Of a stretch of 64,000 nt of DNA, positions 7,917 to 17,404 are shown piece by piece. The first letter of the stretch is position 1. Each line of letters starts with the position of its first letter. The stretch spans positions 248,001-312,000 of the forward strand of contig NZ_WBKB01000003.1 of NCBI RefSeq assembly GCF_008831155.1. Direction: 5' to 3'. Below the pieces are notes generated by a model that was given only the letters and a program-made list of their open reading frames with translations, did no database searches and was not told where the DNA came from. Made by a program: the position numbers and the translations under genes. The stretch is from Gulosibacter chungangensis. Lineage in GTDB: Bacteria > Actinomycetota > Actinomycetes > Actinomycetales > Microbacteriaceae.

Positions 7917-9284
7917 ATGACGTACGACCCGAACGCTGGTAACCAGAATCCCTGGGGCCAGAAGCCGGGCGACCCGAACAATCCCGGGAATGCTTACGGC
8001 CAGAACCAGTACGGCCAGAACCAGTACGGCCAAGACTCATACGGGCAGGATTCGTACGGTCAGCAGGCCCAGTACGGGCAAGATTCGTACGGACAACAGG
8101 GTGGCGACCAATACGGTCAGCAGAACCAGAGCGGCTCCGGCCAGTCTGGCGCAGCTGGCGAGTACGGTTCCTACGGTGCTTCGCAGTCCGGGTCGTATGG
8201 GGACCAGGGCTATAGCGGCTCCGGGGACTATCCCCAAAATCAGACCGTCTATGGCGATAGTGGCCAGGGCTATGGGCAGGATGCATCTCAGCAGCAGTCC
8301 TATGGCTACGGGCAGGATGCATCCCAGTCGTCCTCGGGCTACGGCCAGTCAGGATATGGCCAATCGGGCTACGGTCAGGGCGGTTACGGTCAAAGTGGCG
8401 CGGGCGACTACGGCGAGTCAGGCGCCTACGGCCAATCGGGTGGGTATAACCAAGGAGCCGGTTACGGGCAACGTGGTTATGACCAGAACGCCGGGTACGG
8501 TGCCGGAGGAGGCGCGGGTGCGTACGCACCCGCGGCGGCTGGCCCCACGCAGCCCAAGAAGGGTAAGGGCCTGCTGATCGGCCTCATCGCCGGTGGTGTC
8601 GTGGCGCTGCTGGTTGTGGTCGGACTAATTTGGGAATTTGCCGGTCGCGGTGGCGCGGGTAACACCTATGTCGCACTCTTCGAAGAGCAGGGCATCGAGA
8701 TTAATGGTGAACAGGCCGAAGGTGATCTCAAGGGATCCTTCGGCGGCGGCTCGTACGTCTTCGAATCCTTGGGCGGTGAATTCTCCAAGGTCGAAGTCGC
8801 CGGCCCGGAACTCGTGGCTAATGACATTCCCTATGACATCACCTACACGCTGCTTGGTGCGCCGTCGAACGGTGAGGGAACCGTGGACCGCGTCCGGGTG
8901 GACGTGGATGTTCCGGCCGACGCAATTATGGACGTGTTCTTCAATGAGTCGGAAGCTTCTGAATTTGAAGGCATGGACGTGCAGCTCACCAGCGACGGCC
9001 TCAGCATGTCGATGGAGCAGTACGGGTCCACGATGGAAATGACCATGCAAATCTCCGCGGTGGAGGGCTGGATGGTCATGGAAATTACCTCGATGACCGT
9101 TGACGGTGTCGACTACCTTGAGGAATTCGGTGCCGAAACCAAGGAACAAATCGACCCCTGTGAGGACACGGATTACGAGTCCTACGTCACGGAAGCTCAG
9201 GTGGATGAAGAAGGTATGCACTTCCAGTGGGAGGTCGACGACGTTGCGACTTCTTATCTCGCGATGACGACCTGCATGAGCTAA
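7917..9284 (+). CDS. Membrane protein with a long Tyr-Gly-Gln low-complexity domain
   Basis: 455 residues in three parts. Residues 1 to about 210 are a disordered tract of QYGQ, SYGQ and GYGQ units rich in Tyr, Gly, Gln and Ser. A membrane helix lies at about 216-240 ([20 protein letters not shown]). The last 200 residues form an acidic extracytoplasmic domain of unknown family, with two cysteines near the end (DPCEDTDY and MTTCMS) that may pair. The ATG at 7917 has AAGGAG at 7903-7908; the frame is open further upstream but lacks conservation. Only the layout is known, not the function. The preceding gap 7741-7916 shows no clear promoter. Confidence 0.82.
   Translation: MTYDPNAGNQNPWGQKPGDPNNPGNAYGQNQYGQNQYGQDSYGQDSYGQQAQYGQDSYGQQGGDQYGQQNQSGSGQSGAAGEYGSYGASQSGSYGDQGYSGSGDYPQNQTVYGDSGQGYGQDASQQQSYGYGQDASQSSSGYGQSGYGQSGYGQGGYGQSGAGDYGESGAYGQSGGYNQGAGYGQRGYDQNAGYGAGGGAGAYAPAAAGPTQPKKGKGLLIGLIAGGVVALLVVVGLIWEFAGRGGAGNTYVALFEEQGIEINGEQAEGDLKGSFGGGSYVFESLGGEFSKVEVAGPELVANDIPYDITYTLLGAPSNGEGTVDRVRVDVDVPADAIMDVFFNESEASEFEGMDVQLTSDGLSMSMEQYGSTMEMTMQISAVEGWMVMEITSMTVDGVDYLEEFGAETKEQIDPCEDTDYESYVTEAQVDEEGMHFQWEVDDVATSYLAMTTCMS
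8000..8480 (+). repeat. DNA encoding degenerate YGQ repeats
   Basis: Imperfect repeats of a 12-15 base unit coding for (N/D/S/G)(Q/S/G)YGQ. Two nearby stretches around 8278 and 8308 both contain GGGCAGGATGCATC. The repeats are degenerate at the DNA level, so they are older than the repeats at 30415. Confidence 0.7.
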
Positions 9285-9350
9285 GAGTTCGGTGCATAAA
9301 CCGGCTTGACGGAAGTTCGGCCAAGCGCGGCGGAGGCGTGTAGTTGCCGG

Positions 9351-9363
9351 TAGGATAGCCGGG
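9351..9363 (+). promoter_or_regulatory. -10 box of the lysA transcript, probably leaderless
   Basis: TAGGAT at 9351-9356 lies seven bases before the ATG at 9364, and no Shine-Dalgarno sequence is visible. No convincing -35 hexamer was found at the usual spacing. Confidence 0.5.
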
Positions 9364-10866
9364 ATGCACACCTCCGCCGCTTCTTTTCAGCCCAGCCCAC
9401 TTGCGCCCGAATGGCTCGAATATCCCGCAGATAACGTGAATCACCTCGATGAGGCGGTTTGGTCGACCACGGCGAGCCGCACCGATGACGGTGAACTGCA
9501 AATTGGTGGCATTCGTGCCAGCGCACTGCTGGAACAGTTCGGTTCGCCGCTGTACGTGGTCGATGAAGCTGACGTTCGCGGCCGTGCAGCCGCCGCCGCA
9601 CGTGATTTTGCTGCCGCCTTTGCCGAAATCGGTGCGGAGGTAGAACTCCACTACGCCTCGAAAGCATTCCTCTCGATCGATATCGCACGCTGGATGGCCG
9701 AAGCTGGTCTCGGTTTGGATGTTGCCTCGGGTGGCGAACTCGAGGTCGCGCTGGCAGCGGGGACAGATCCGGCCCATATCGGGATGCACGGCAACAATAA
9801 GTCTGTCGCGGAGATTACTCGAGCGGTCGAGGTCGGTGTGGGGTCGATCATTATTGACTCGCTGCAGGAGGTCGAGCGGATTGCCCAGGTAGCTCGGGAG
9901 CTCGGCAAGGTGCAGCCGGTGATGGTGCGCCTGAACGCGGGCATACACGCATCCACTCACTCATATCTTGCGACCAGCCACGAGGACCAAAAATTCGGGC
10001 TCACCTTTGACGTTGCCAGGCAGGCCGTCGCGCGCATCCGCGAACTCGATTCGCTTTCCCTGTTGGGGCTGCATTCGCACATCGGTTCCTCGATTTACGA
10101 GGCCGCAGGCTTTGGCGCCGCGGCCGAAAAACTCATGCGCTTCCGCGCGGAGCTGCTTGCCGACGGTCCCGTCCCCGAGGTGAATCTCGGTGGCGGTTTC
10201 GGTATCGCCTATCTGCCGAGCGACAATGCCCCGAAGCTCGCCGACCTTGCCCGAGGCATTGCCGCGGAGGTGGCCAAGGCCTGTGAAGACACCGGCAGTG
10301 ATCTGCCGAAGATTACCTTCGAGCCTGGCCGATCAATCGTTGGCCCGGGCGGCACAACGCTCTACACCGTCGGTACGACCAAGGCGGTGTCGGTGCCCCT
10401 GCAGCACGAGGACTCACCACAGGAAACGGCGTCGCAGGACAACCCGGCAGTCGAGCACCAGCAACAGGGCGAGCACCGGGATAGCGCCGAGCGTCTCTAC
10501 GTTTCCGTGGACGGTGGCATGAGCGACAACATTCGCCCTGCGCTCTATGAATCTGACTACACCGTGCGCCTGGCCAATCGTGAATCCACCGCCACACCGC
10601 AACTCGTGCGCGTGGTTGGAAAGCACTGCGAATCAGGCGATATCGTAATCAACAGTGACTATCTGCCAGCAGATGTGGCTCCCGGCGACCTGCTTGCGGT
10701 GCCCGCGACCGGTGCCTATTGCTGGGCCCTGTCCAATCACTACAACTATCTTGACCGTCCCGCCGTGGTGGCAGTTCGAGACGGTGCTGCCCGCACCCTG
10801 ATCCGCCGCATCACCATTCAAGACCAGCTTGCCGCAGACGCCGCCTGGTCACCCAAGGAGAGCTAG
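9364..10866 (+). CDS. lysA: Diaminopimelate decarboxylase
   Basis: A PLP enzyme of the alanine-racemase-like fold III that converts meso-diaminopimelate to lysine, the last step of lysine synthesis. Lys100 in HYASKAF binds PLP. HSHIGSS, the phosphate-binding GGGFGIAY, EPGRSIVGP and the CESGD active-site motif are all present. At 500 residues it is longer than usual because about 30 Gln/Glu/His-rich residues (about 345-378) are inserted before YVSVDGGMSDN. It begins a lysA-hom-thrB operon for aspartate-family amino acids, and AAGGAG near its 3' end serves hom. Confidence 0.95.
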   Translation: MHTSAASFQPSPLAPEWLEYPADNVNHLDEAVWSTTASRTDDGELQIGGIRASALLEQFGSPLYVVDEADVRGRAAAAARDFAAAFAEIGAEVELHYASKAFLSIDIARWMAEAGLGLDVASGGELEVALAAGTDPAHIGMHGNNKSVAEITRAVEVGVGSIIIDSLQEVERIAQVARELGKVQPVMVRLNAGIHASTHSYLATSHEDQKFGLTFDVARQAVARIRELDSLSLLGLHSHIGSSIYEAAGFGAAAEKLMRFRAELLADGPVPEVNLGGGFGIAYLPSDNAPKLADLARGIAAEVAKACEDTGSDLPKITFEPGRSIVGPGGTTLYTVGTTKAVSVPLQHEDSPQETASQDNPAVEHQQQGEHRDSAERLYVSVDGGMSDNIRPALYESDYTVRLANRESTATPQLVRVVGKHCESGDIVINSDYLPADVAPGDLLAVPATGAYCWALSNHYNYLDRPAVVAVRDGAARTLIRRITIQDQLAADAAWSPKES

Positions 10867-12204
10867 ATGAACGAGAAACGCGCCATCAAGGTTGCCCTGC
10901 TCGGAGCAGGTTCAGTGGGCAGCCAGGTCGCCCGGCTGCTGCTTGAGCAGGCGGATGAGTATGAGCGACGAGTTGGCACGCGCCTCGAACTTATTGGGAT
11001 TTCGGTTCGTAACCCCGATGCCAATCGCGACGCCGACTTGCCGCGAGAGCTGTTCACCACGGATGCGCAGACCCTGATCGTCTCCGCCGATATCGTCATT
11101 GAGCTCATGGGCGGCATCACCCCGGCCCGTGAATTGGTGACCCTCGCGCTGGAATCCGGTGCTGACGTGGTGACCGCCAATAAGGCACTCCTCGCACATC
11201 ACGGGGCCGAGCTCTTTGAACTTGCCGAGCGTGTTGGCGCACAGCTGTACTACGAGGCCGCCGTGGGCGGCGCAATTCCGATCATTCGACCGCTGCGCGA
11301 AAACCTCGGCGGTGACAAAGTTGAGCGCATCCTCGGCATCGTCAACGGCACCACGAATTACATCTTGGACCGGATGCACACTCGCGGCGACAGCTTCGAC
11401 GAATCGCTGCGTATCGCCACCGAACTCGGCTACGCCGAAGCTGACCCGACCGCGGACATCGAGGGCTATGACGCTCAGCAGAAGGCCGCGATCCTCGCAT
11501 CCATTGCCTTCCACACCAAGGTTCCGGTAGACCAGGTCTACCGGGAAGGCATCACCCAAGTTTCGATCGAACAGATTGAGGACGCGAAGCGCGCCGGATA
11601 CGTCGTGAAGCTGCTCGCCATTTGTGAGCGCCTCACCGACGAACAGAACGGTGGTGAGAAGGTCTCGGCCCGGGTCTACCCGGCACTTGTCCCTGAAACC
11701 CACCCGCTCGCAAGCGTGCACGGTGGCAATAACGCGATCTTCGTTGAGGCGAAGGCCGCGGGTTCCCTAATGTTCTACGGCGCCGGTGCTGGCGGTGTTG
11801 AGACCGCTTCGGCAGTGCTCGGTGATCTTGTTGCCGCAGCACGCCGCCACCTGCTCGGTGGGCCCGGTTCGGGCGAGTCGATGGATGCAGACCTGCCTAT
11901 CGTGCCGGTGGAAGAAATCCTCACCAGCTACCATATCTCGCTCGCCGCAGAGGACGAGGCGGGCATCCTCGCTGGAATCGCGCAAACCTTCGCCGCACAA
12001 CAGGTTTCGGTCGCCACACTCGAACAGGCTGCACCGACCGAAACGGACGATGAAGAAGGCACGGGTGATTCGCGTGCCACCCTTGTGATCGGTACACACC
12101 TGGCAACGGAAGGCGCGCTTTCTGGCCTTGTCAAGGCTCTTGCCGACAGCCCTGCCGTGCACCAGATCAACGGTGTGCTGCGCGTTGAGGGCGTGCACGC
12201 ATGA
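10867..12204 (+). CDS. hom: Homoserine dehydrogenase
   Basis: Reduces aspartate semialdehyde to homoserine, the branch point to threonine and methionine. The NAD(P)-binding GAGSVG is at residues 13-18. The catalytic domain carries TANKALLA, AAVGGAIPII, GIVNGTTNYI and the substrate loop EADPTADIEGYDAQQK. A C-terminal ACT domain from about residue 355 (SLAAEDEAGILAGIAQTF) is the usual site of threonine feedback inhibition. The ATG directly abuts the lysA stop, with AAGGAG at 10856-10861. The 445 residues are normal. It overlaps thrB by four bases. Confidence 0.95.
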   Translation: MNEKRAIKVALLGAGSVGSQVARLLLEQADEYERRVGTRLELIGISVRNPDANRDADLPRELFTTDAQTLIVSADIVIELMGGITPARELVTLALESGADVVTANKALLAHHGAELFELAERVGAQLYYEAAVGGAIPIIRPLRENLGGDKVERILGIVNGTTNYILDRMHTRGDSFDESLRIATELGYAEADPTADIEGYDAQQKAAILASIAFHTKVPVDQVYREGITQVSIEQIEDAKRAGYVVKLLAICERLTDEQNGGEKVSARVYPALVPETHPLASVHGGNNAIFVEAKAAGSLMFYGAGAGGVETASAVLGDLVAAARRHLLGGPGSGESMDADLPIVPVEEILTSYHISLAAEDEAGILAGIAQTFAAQQVSVATLEQAAPTETDDEEGTGDSRATLVIGTHLATEGALSGLVKALADSPAVHQINGVLRVEGVHA

Positions 12205-13154
12205 GCGCGGTAACACCGGGCCGCTGCGTAAAGGTCCGCGTCCCCGCGACGAGCGCCAACCTCGGTCCCGGCTTCGACACGCTCGGCCTCGCCCTGGCGG
12301 AATACGACGAATTGACCGTCGAGGCACTGGCACCGGGAGAGCTCGATATTGAGGTTGAAGGGGTCGGTGCGGATGAAGTGCCGACCGATGAATCCCACCT
12401 GGTGATCAGCACCATCTTTTACGCACTCCAGCAGCTGGGGTTCGACAAGCCGGGGCTGCGCCTGCGCGCGAACAACACCATTCCCCACGGTCGCGGGCTC
12501 GGCTCGTCCGGGGCAGCGATCGTGGCCGGTATTGTCGCGGCAGCTGGCCTCGTGGAGGACCAGCAGCAGGTCTCGGACGACACGCTTCTGAAACTCGCAA
12601 CCACCCTCGAGGGGCACCCCGACAACGTCGCGCCCTGCCTGTTTGGTGGCCTGACCATTGCTTGGGTGACCGCGAGCGGCGAGCCGCGCTCGAAGAAGCT
12701 GATGGTGGACCGCGGTGTCTCGATCGTTGTGCTGGTACCCGAAGAAACCATGTCCACCTCGGTGGCTCGTTCGCTGCAGCCCTCGCAGGTGCCGCACGCG
12801 GATGCAATCTTCAACCTATCGCGCGCGGCACTGCTGGTCGCTGCGCTGTCGCAGAGTCCCGAGTTGCTTTTCGAATCGACCGAAGACCGGCTGCACCAGA
12901 GCTATCGCGCCGCGGCAATGCCGAAAACCAAGGAACTGATCGACGATCTGCGAGCTGAGGGCCTGGCTGCAGTGGTATCGGGCGCCGGGCCGAGCGTGCT
13001 CGTGCTCTGCGACGACCCCGCCGACCGTCTGCGTGCAGCTGAGATTGCCAAATCCCGTACCGATACAACATGGACGGCATATCTCACGGCAGTTGACATT
13101 CAGGGTGCTACAGTTGAGGAAGTTTCAAAACAGACGGTGTCACCGTCGGCGTAG
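12201..13154 (+). CDS. thrB: Homoserine kinase
   Basis: A GHMP-family kinase that makes O-phosphohomoserine for threonine synthesis. The N-terminal VPATSANLGPGFDTLG and the ATP-binding GRGLGSSGAAIVAG (about residues 97-110) are diagnostic, as is the late SGAGPSVLVL segment. Length, 317 residues, is normal. The start codon overlaps the hom stop as ATGA, so translation is coupled. Threonine synthase (thrC), which sits between hom and thrB in many actinobacteria, is absent from this operon and from the whole window. Confidence 0.95.
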   Translation: MSAVTPGRCVKVRVPATSANLGPGFDTLGLALAEYDELTVEALAPGELDIEVEGVGADEVPTDESHLVISTIFYALQQLGFDKPGLRLRANNTIPHGRGLGSSGAAIVAGIVAAAGLVEDQQQVSDDTLLKLATTLEGHPDNVAPCLFGGLTIAWVTASGEPRSKKLMVDRGVSIVVLVPEETMSTSVARSLQPSQVPHADAIFNLSRAALLVAALSQSPELLFESTEDRLHQSYRAAAMPKTKELIDDLRAEGLAAVVSGAGPSVLVLCDDPADRLRAAEIAKSRTDTTWTAYLTAVDIQGATVEEVSKQTVSPSA

Positions 13155-13323
13155 TGCTCTATTGCACGGCCTGAGGAACGAATTGATGTGAGGCAACACC
13201 GTCATTCCATGCGGATCAGTTCTTGCCGGTTTTGCGTAAGGACGCTCGGAATGCACCATGCCTCGCTTGTTTACATGTGCTGTCTCTTCGACGAGCGCAT
13301 TTCAACCCAAGGAATTTTCAACT

Positions 13324-15435
13324 ATGACTGACACTCCAGAAAACGCCGACGTGAAGTCGGCATCGGGAGCAACGGAAGATCGTCCGCTCGGCTCGATGCG
13401 GGTTGCCGATCTTCAAACCATCGCGCAGGGACTCGGCATCAAGGGTGCCGCGCGGATGCGCAAGAACGTATTGATCGAAGCCATCGAGGCCGCTCGGTCG
13501 GGGGCCGCAACACAGGCCGGCGGCGCATCCGCACCGGCCGAGGCACCAGCGACCACGGGCAAATCGACTCCGGAGGAAAAGCCGGAGGAAGCTGCGGCGA
13601 GCGCGAAGGCTCCCGCGAAGGATGCTCCGGCCAAGGAAACTGCTGCGAAAGAAGCTGCAGCCAAGGAACCTGTCGACCAAGCGATCGATGAGACCGTCAA
13701 AATCGAATTGCCGCAGCGCAGGGCCAAGGCCCCGGCCAAGAAGGACGAGGGTGCAACTGCCGTTGCGGACCTCCTCGACGAGGCACTCGACAACGTCGGC
13801 AAGACCGCGGATGCCTCGAAGTCTGATGTCTCGAAGTCTGAGGATCAGAAGGATGCCGCCACGAGCGAGCGCCCTGCGCGCGGCCAGCGTGGCCGCCAGC
13901 AGCGTGGCGAACAGCGTGGTGATCAGCGTGCCGACAAGGGCGGTGACCAGCGCGGTGCTGACCAGCGCGGTGCAGACCAGCAGGGCGCAGGCTCAGCCGG
14001 CCCGAAGACGCTGGACGACATCATCCTGCCGCCCGCGCGTGATGAAAACGCCGACGAGGACACCTCGGAGGGGCGCGACAACCAGCAGGGCGGCCGCAAG
14101 CGCAGCCGGAACCGCAACCGCGGCAAAGGCCAGCAGGCTGATGAGCAGCCCCAGCAGAAGGAAGAGCAGCAGGGCCCGGCCAAGTCGGGGCCCCGTGGCG
14201 ACGATCAGAACGGTAAACAGCAGAACACGCGCCAGCGCGACCGTAAGCGCAATCACCGCGACGATGCCGACCCGGAGATCGCACCGGATGACGTACTGCT
14301 GCCGATTGCGGGCATCCTCGATGTCCTCGACAACTACGCGTTCGTGCGCACCTCGGGCTACCTCGCGGGTGTCAACGACGTCTACGTTTCGCTCGGCCAG
14401 GTGAAGAAGTACGGTCTGCGTAAGGGTGATGCGATCGTCGGCGCAATCCGTCAGCCGCGCGAGGGGGAGCACCACGGTGGTCGCCAAAAGTACAACGCAC
14501 TCGTGCGCGTGGACACCATCAACGGTGAGACCCCGGACGCGAACCGCGAACGCGCCGAGTTCGACAAGCTGACGCCGCTCTACCCGAGCGAGCGCATCGA
14601 ACTCGAAACCGAGAGCGGTCACGCCGCACAGCGGATGATTGACCTGTTTGCACCCATTGGTAAGGGCACCCGCGGGCTGATCGTGGCTCCACCGAAGTCC
14701 GGTAAGTCGATCATGCTCGAGCGCATCGCGAATGCGATCGCGCAGAACAACCCCGACACCCACCTCATGTTGGTGCTGGTTGACGAGCGCCCCGAGGAAG
14801 TCACTCGCCTCGAACGCACCATTCACGGTGAAGTTGTGGCCTCGACCTTCGACATGCCAGCCGAAAACCACACCACCATCGCCGAACTCGCCATTGAGCG
14901 CGCCAAGCGACTGGTTGAACTCGGCCTCGACGTGGTGGTGCTGCTCGACTCGATCACGCAGCTGTGCCGCGCCTACAACCTGACTGCACCCGCATCCGGC
15001 CGCATCATCGCCGGGGGAGTGGACGCCTCTGCGCTCTACCCGCCGAAGCGATTCTTCGGCGCCGCGCGCAAGGTCGAAAACGGCGGTTCGCTCACGATCC
15101 TCGCCACCGCGATGGTTGAGACCGGTTCTCGTACCGACGAAGTGATCCTCGAAGAGTTTGCCGGGACCGGAAACATGGAAATCCGTCTTTCGCGTGAAAT
15201 CGCCGACAAGCGGATCTTCCCGGCCCTCGACATGCAGCAGTCCTCGACCCTGCACGAAGACCAGCTACTCAGCCCCGACGAGCTCGAAGTGACCTGGCAG
15301 ATTCGCCGCGCGCTGCACGGTGATGCACAGGCTTCGCTCGAAGCTGTGCTGGAACGGATCTCCTCGACTTCCTCGAACGAAGAGTTCCTCGCCTCGGTGC
15401 GCGCGAACCCGATTAGTACGGTGACTGCAAAGTGA
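13324..15435 (+). CDS. rho: Transcription termination factor Rho with a large disordered insertion
   Basis: Hexameric RNA-dependent ATPase that ends transcription. Residues about 20-60 form the Rho N-terminal helical domain ([19 protein letters not shown]). Residues about 60-310 are an inserted disordered region: Ala/Lys/Glu-rich first, then Arg/Gln/Gly/Asp-rich ([19 protein letters not shown]). The cold-shock RNA-binding domain and the ATPase core follow, with PPKSGKS near residue 457 and [14 protein letters not shown]. The 703 residues compare with about 420 in E. coli; such insertions are known from high-GC Gram-positives (Micrococcus, Mycobacterium). ATG 13324 has AAGGA at 13309-13313. 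The 169-base leader may carry autoregulation. Confidence 0.95.
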   Translation: MTDTPENADVKSASGATEDRPLGSMRVADLQTIAQGLGIKGAARMRKNVLIEAIEAARSGAATQAGGASAPAEAPATTGKSTPEEKPEEAAASAKAPAKDAPAKETAAKEAAAKEPVDQAIDETVKIELPQRRAKAPAKKDEGATAVADLLDEALDNVGKTADASKSDVSKSEDQKDAATSERPARGQRGRQQRGEQRGDQRADKGGDQRGADQRGADQQGAGSAGPKTLDDIILPPARDENADEDTSEGRDNQQGGRKRSRNRNRGKGQQADEQPQQKEEQQGPAKSGPRGDDQNGKQQNTRQRDRKRNHRDDADPEIAPDDVLLPIAGILDVLDNYAFVRTSGYLAGVNDVYVSLGQVKKYGLRKGDAIVGAIRQPREGEHHGGRQKYNALVRVDTINGETPDANRERAEFDKLTPLYPSERIELETESGHAAQRMIDLFAPIGKGTRGLIVAPPKSGKSIMLERIANAIAQNNPDTHLMLVLVDERPEEVTRLERTIHGEVVASTFDMPAENHTTIAELAIERAKRLVELGLDVVVLLDSITQLCRAYNLTAPASGRIIAGGVDASALYPPKRFFGAARKVENGGSLTILATAMVETGSRTDEVILEEFAGTGNMEIRLSREIADKRIFPALDMQQSSTLHEDQLLSPDELEVTWQIRRALHGDAQASLEAVLERISSTSSNEEFLASVRANPISTVTAK

Positions 15436-16526
15436 GCCGCGCCGAATTTAGTGATTCCGTCAGTGCCCTGCGCACCGAATACGGTGAGTTGCAGGACCAG
15501 CTCGTCGACCCTGAGCTGCACTCCAACGCTGCCCTGGCGAAGAAGGTAAACCGCCGCTACGCGGAGGTTTCGCAGATTCTCGCGGCCGATGATCGTGCCG
15601 CCGCGCTTGAGGACGACCTCGAGGCGGCACGGGAACTCGCCGACGAAGATGAAGCCTTTGCGGCCGAAGCCGAGAGCCTTGAAACGGAACTCGCGGAGCA
15701 GATTGAGAAACTTCGTCGACTGCTGATTCCACGTGACCCGGACGACGGGCGTGACGTGATTATGGAGATCAAAGGCGGCGAGGGTGGCGAGGAATCGGCA
15801 CTCTTTGCGGCAGATCTGCTGCGCATGTACACCCACTACGCGGAAGAGCGGGGGTGGAAGATCGAGCTGCTCGACAAGACCGAGTCCGATCTTGGCGGCT
15901 ATAAGAACGTCCAGATCGCGGTGAAGTCCTCCTCCTCCGATCCCGCCGATGGCGTGTGGGCCTCACTGAAATATGAGGGCGGCGTACACCGCGTGCAGCG
16001 AGTGCCGGCGACCGAGTCGCAGGGCCGCATCCACACCTCGACGACGGGCGTACTGGTCTTCCCCGAAGTGGATGAGCCGGAAGAGATTCAGATCGATCAG
16101 AACGATCTGAAAATCGACGTGTATCGCTCTTCAGGGCCCGGCGGCCAGTCGGTGAACACCACCGACTCGGCGGTGCGAATCACGCACCTACCGACCGGCA
16201 TCGTGGTCTCCATGCAGAACGAGAAGTCGCAGATCCAGAACCGTGCGGCAGCCATGCGCGTGCTGCAGGCTCGACTGCTAGCTCGTCAGCAGGAAGAAAA
16301 AGCGGCAGCAGAAGCCGACCAGCGCGCTTCGCAGATCCGGTCGATGGACCGTTCTGAGCGCATCCGTACCTATAACTTCCCGGAGAACCGCATTGCGGAT
16401 CACCGCACCGGGTACAAGGCATACAACCTGGATGCAGTGCTCGACGGAGCGCTTGGCCCGGTCATCGAGTCGGCAGTTCTTGCCGACGAGGAGGCCCGCC
16501 TCGCCGAACTTAGCGATAGCAACTAA
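15432..16526 (+). CDS. prfA: Peptide chain release factor 1
   Basis: Recognises UAA and UAG stop codons and triggers peptide release on the ribosome. The tripeptide PAT (in [14 protein letters not shown], about residues 191-193) marks RF1 rather than RF2, and GGQ in [10 protein letters not shown] (about 236-238) enters the peptidyl-transferase centre. The 364 residues are normal. GTG 15432 overlaps the rho stop (GTGA), so translation is coupled. In mycobacteria rpmE lies between rho and prfA; here it is missing. An intrinsic terminator follows. PrmC, encoded at 18572, should methylate the GGQ glutamine. Confidence 0.96.
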   Translation: MSRAEFSDSVSALRTEYGELQDQLVDPELHSNAALAKKVNRRYAEVSQILAADDRAAALEDDLEAARELADEDEAFAAEAESLETELAEQIEKLRRLLIPRDPDDGRDVIMEIKGGEGGEESALFAADLLRMYTHYAEERGWKIELLDKTESDLGGYKNVQIAVKSSSSDPADGVWASLKYEGGVHRVQRVPATESQGRIHTSTTGVLVFPEVDEPEEIQIDQNDLKIDVYRSSGPGGQSVNTTDSAVRITHLPTGIVVSMQNEKSQIQNRAAAMRVLQARLLARQQEEKAAAEADQRASQIRSMDRSERIRTYNFPENRIADHRTGYKAYNLDAVLDGALGPVIESAVLADEEARLAELSDSN

Positions 16527-16548
16527 TACACACACGCTCATTGAGCCG

Positions 16549-16589
16549 AAAAACGCTCGAGAGTCCACACGGACTCTCGAGCGTTTTTT
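16549..16589 (+). terminator. Intrinsic terminator after prfA
   Basis: AACGCTCGAGAGTCC pairs perfectly with its complement around the loop ACAC (16567-16570), and the stem runs into TTTTTT. This is a textbook terminator ending the rho-prfA transcript. Confidence 0.92.
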
Positions 16590-16660
16590 CGCCGCGTCAC
16601 CCACGACGCGATGCCGCGATATCGTCCCCGGTAACCTCACTGACCCGGGCACCAGCTTCG

Positions 16661-16729
16661 CCGAGCCGTGGTCTTTGCACCGAGCCGTGCCGTTTAAACA
16701 GCTCGGCTCGGTGCAAACGGCACGGCTCG
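16661..16729. repeat. Large two-tier imperfect palindrome between prfA and cysE
   Basis: The inner arms TTTGCACCGAGCC (16674-16686) and 16705-16717 are perfect complements. The outer arms CGAGCCGTG (16661-16669) and CACGGCTCG (16721-16729) also pair, with three-base internal bulges. The loop holds a further GTGCCGTTTAAAC. It lies downstream of the prfA terminator and beyond the 3' end of cysE, so it may terminate cysE, but neither arm has a T-run. A REP-like or small mobile repeat is an alternative. Confidence 0.6.
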
Positions 16730-16777
16730 ACGCCCGCAAAGCCCGGCTGGGGGCTGTTGCTGGCCGGGTGGGTGCAG

Positions 16778-17374
16778 CTAGATGATCCAGTCGCCGGGTT
16801 CGTGTGCGAGTTGCGGCGCGCGGCTGCGAGCACGTGCGGGAACACCGGTGAGGATGGAGTTCGGGGGAGCGGATTTGGTGACGACCGAGTTTGCGCCAAC
16901 GCTGGAGTCGGAACCGATCTCGATCGGCCCGAGCAGCTTCGCGCCCGCACCAATCATCACCCGATCGCCGATCGTGGGGTGCCGCTTCACTTTCTTAGTG
17001 GAGACCCCGCCGAGAGTGACCCCGTGGTAGATCAGCACGTCATCGCCAACCTCTGCGGTTTCGCCGATCACGACACCCATGCCGTGATCAATGAATAGCC
17101 GTCGGCCGATTTGGGCGCCAGGGTGAATCTCGATCCCGGTAAGGAAACGAGTGAACTGCGAGACGCTGCGGCCGAGCAGCTTACGGTTACGCACCCACAG
17201 GGCGCGGGCAATCCGATACCCCCAGACCGCGTGGAGCCCCGAATAGTTCAGGACAATAGAGATCTTGGACAGTGCCGCGGGATCACCCTTGCGCACCGCG
17301 TAGATGTCCTCCCGAATCGTTCGGAAGAAAGCATCCACGCGGTGGCGGGGGCGATACGTTTGCGAATTGACCAT
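16778..17374 (-). CDS. cysE: Serine O-acetyltransferase
   Basis: Transfers acetyl from acetyl-CoA to serine, the first step of cysteine synthesis. The protein has a short N-terminal helical part ([12 protein letters not shown]) and a left-handed parallel beta helix built from hexapeptide repeats. The catalytic segment is [18 protein letters not shown], followed by [20 protein letters not shown]. At 198 residues it is the short form common in actinobacteria, lacking the longer E. coli N-terminus. It follows cysK by 30 bases on the same strand, forming a cysK-cysE unit that makes O-acetylserine and then cysteine. CysK and CysE often form the cysteine synthase complex through the CysE C-terminus, here ending in Ile (GDWII). 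Confidence 0.95.
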   Translation of the reverse strand: MVNSQTYRPRHRVDAFFRTIREDIYAVRKGDPAALSKISIVLNYSGLHAVWGYRIARALWVRNRKLLGRSVSQFTRFLTGIEIHPGAQIGRRLFIDHGMGVVIGETAEVGDDVLIYHGVTLGGVSTKKVKRHPTIGDRVMIGAGAKLLGPIEIGSDSSVGANSVVTKSAPPNSILTGVPARARSRAPQLAHEPGDWII

Positions 17375-17404
17375 GTGGCTATTCTGCCTGATCAGCGGAG
17401 GTGC

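Noticed and set aside
8000-8480. Possible CRISPR-like or satellite array in the YGQ region
   Set aside because: The repeats are degenerate, in frame and coding; there are no regular spacers.
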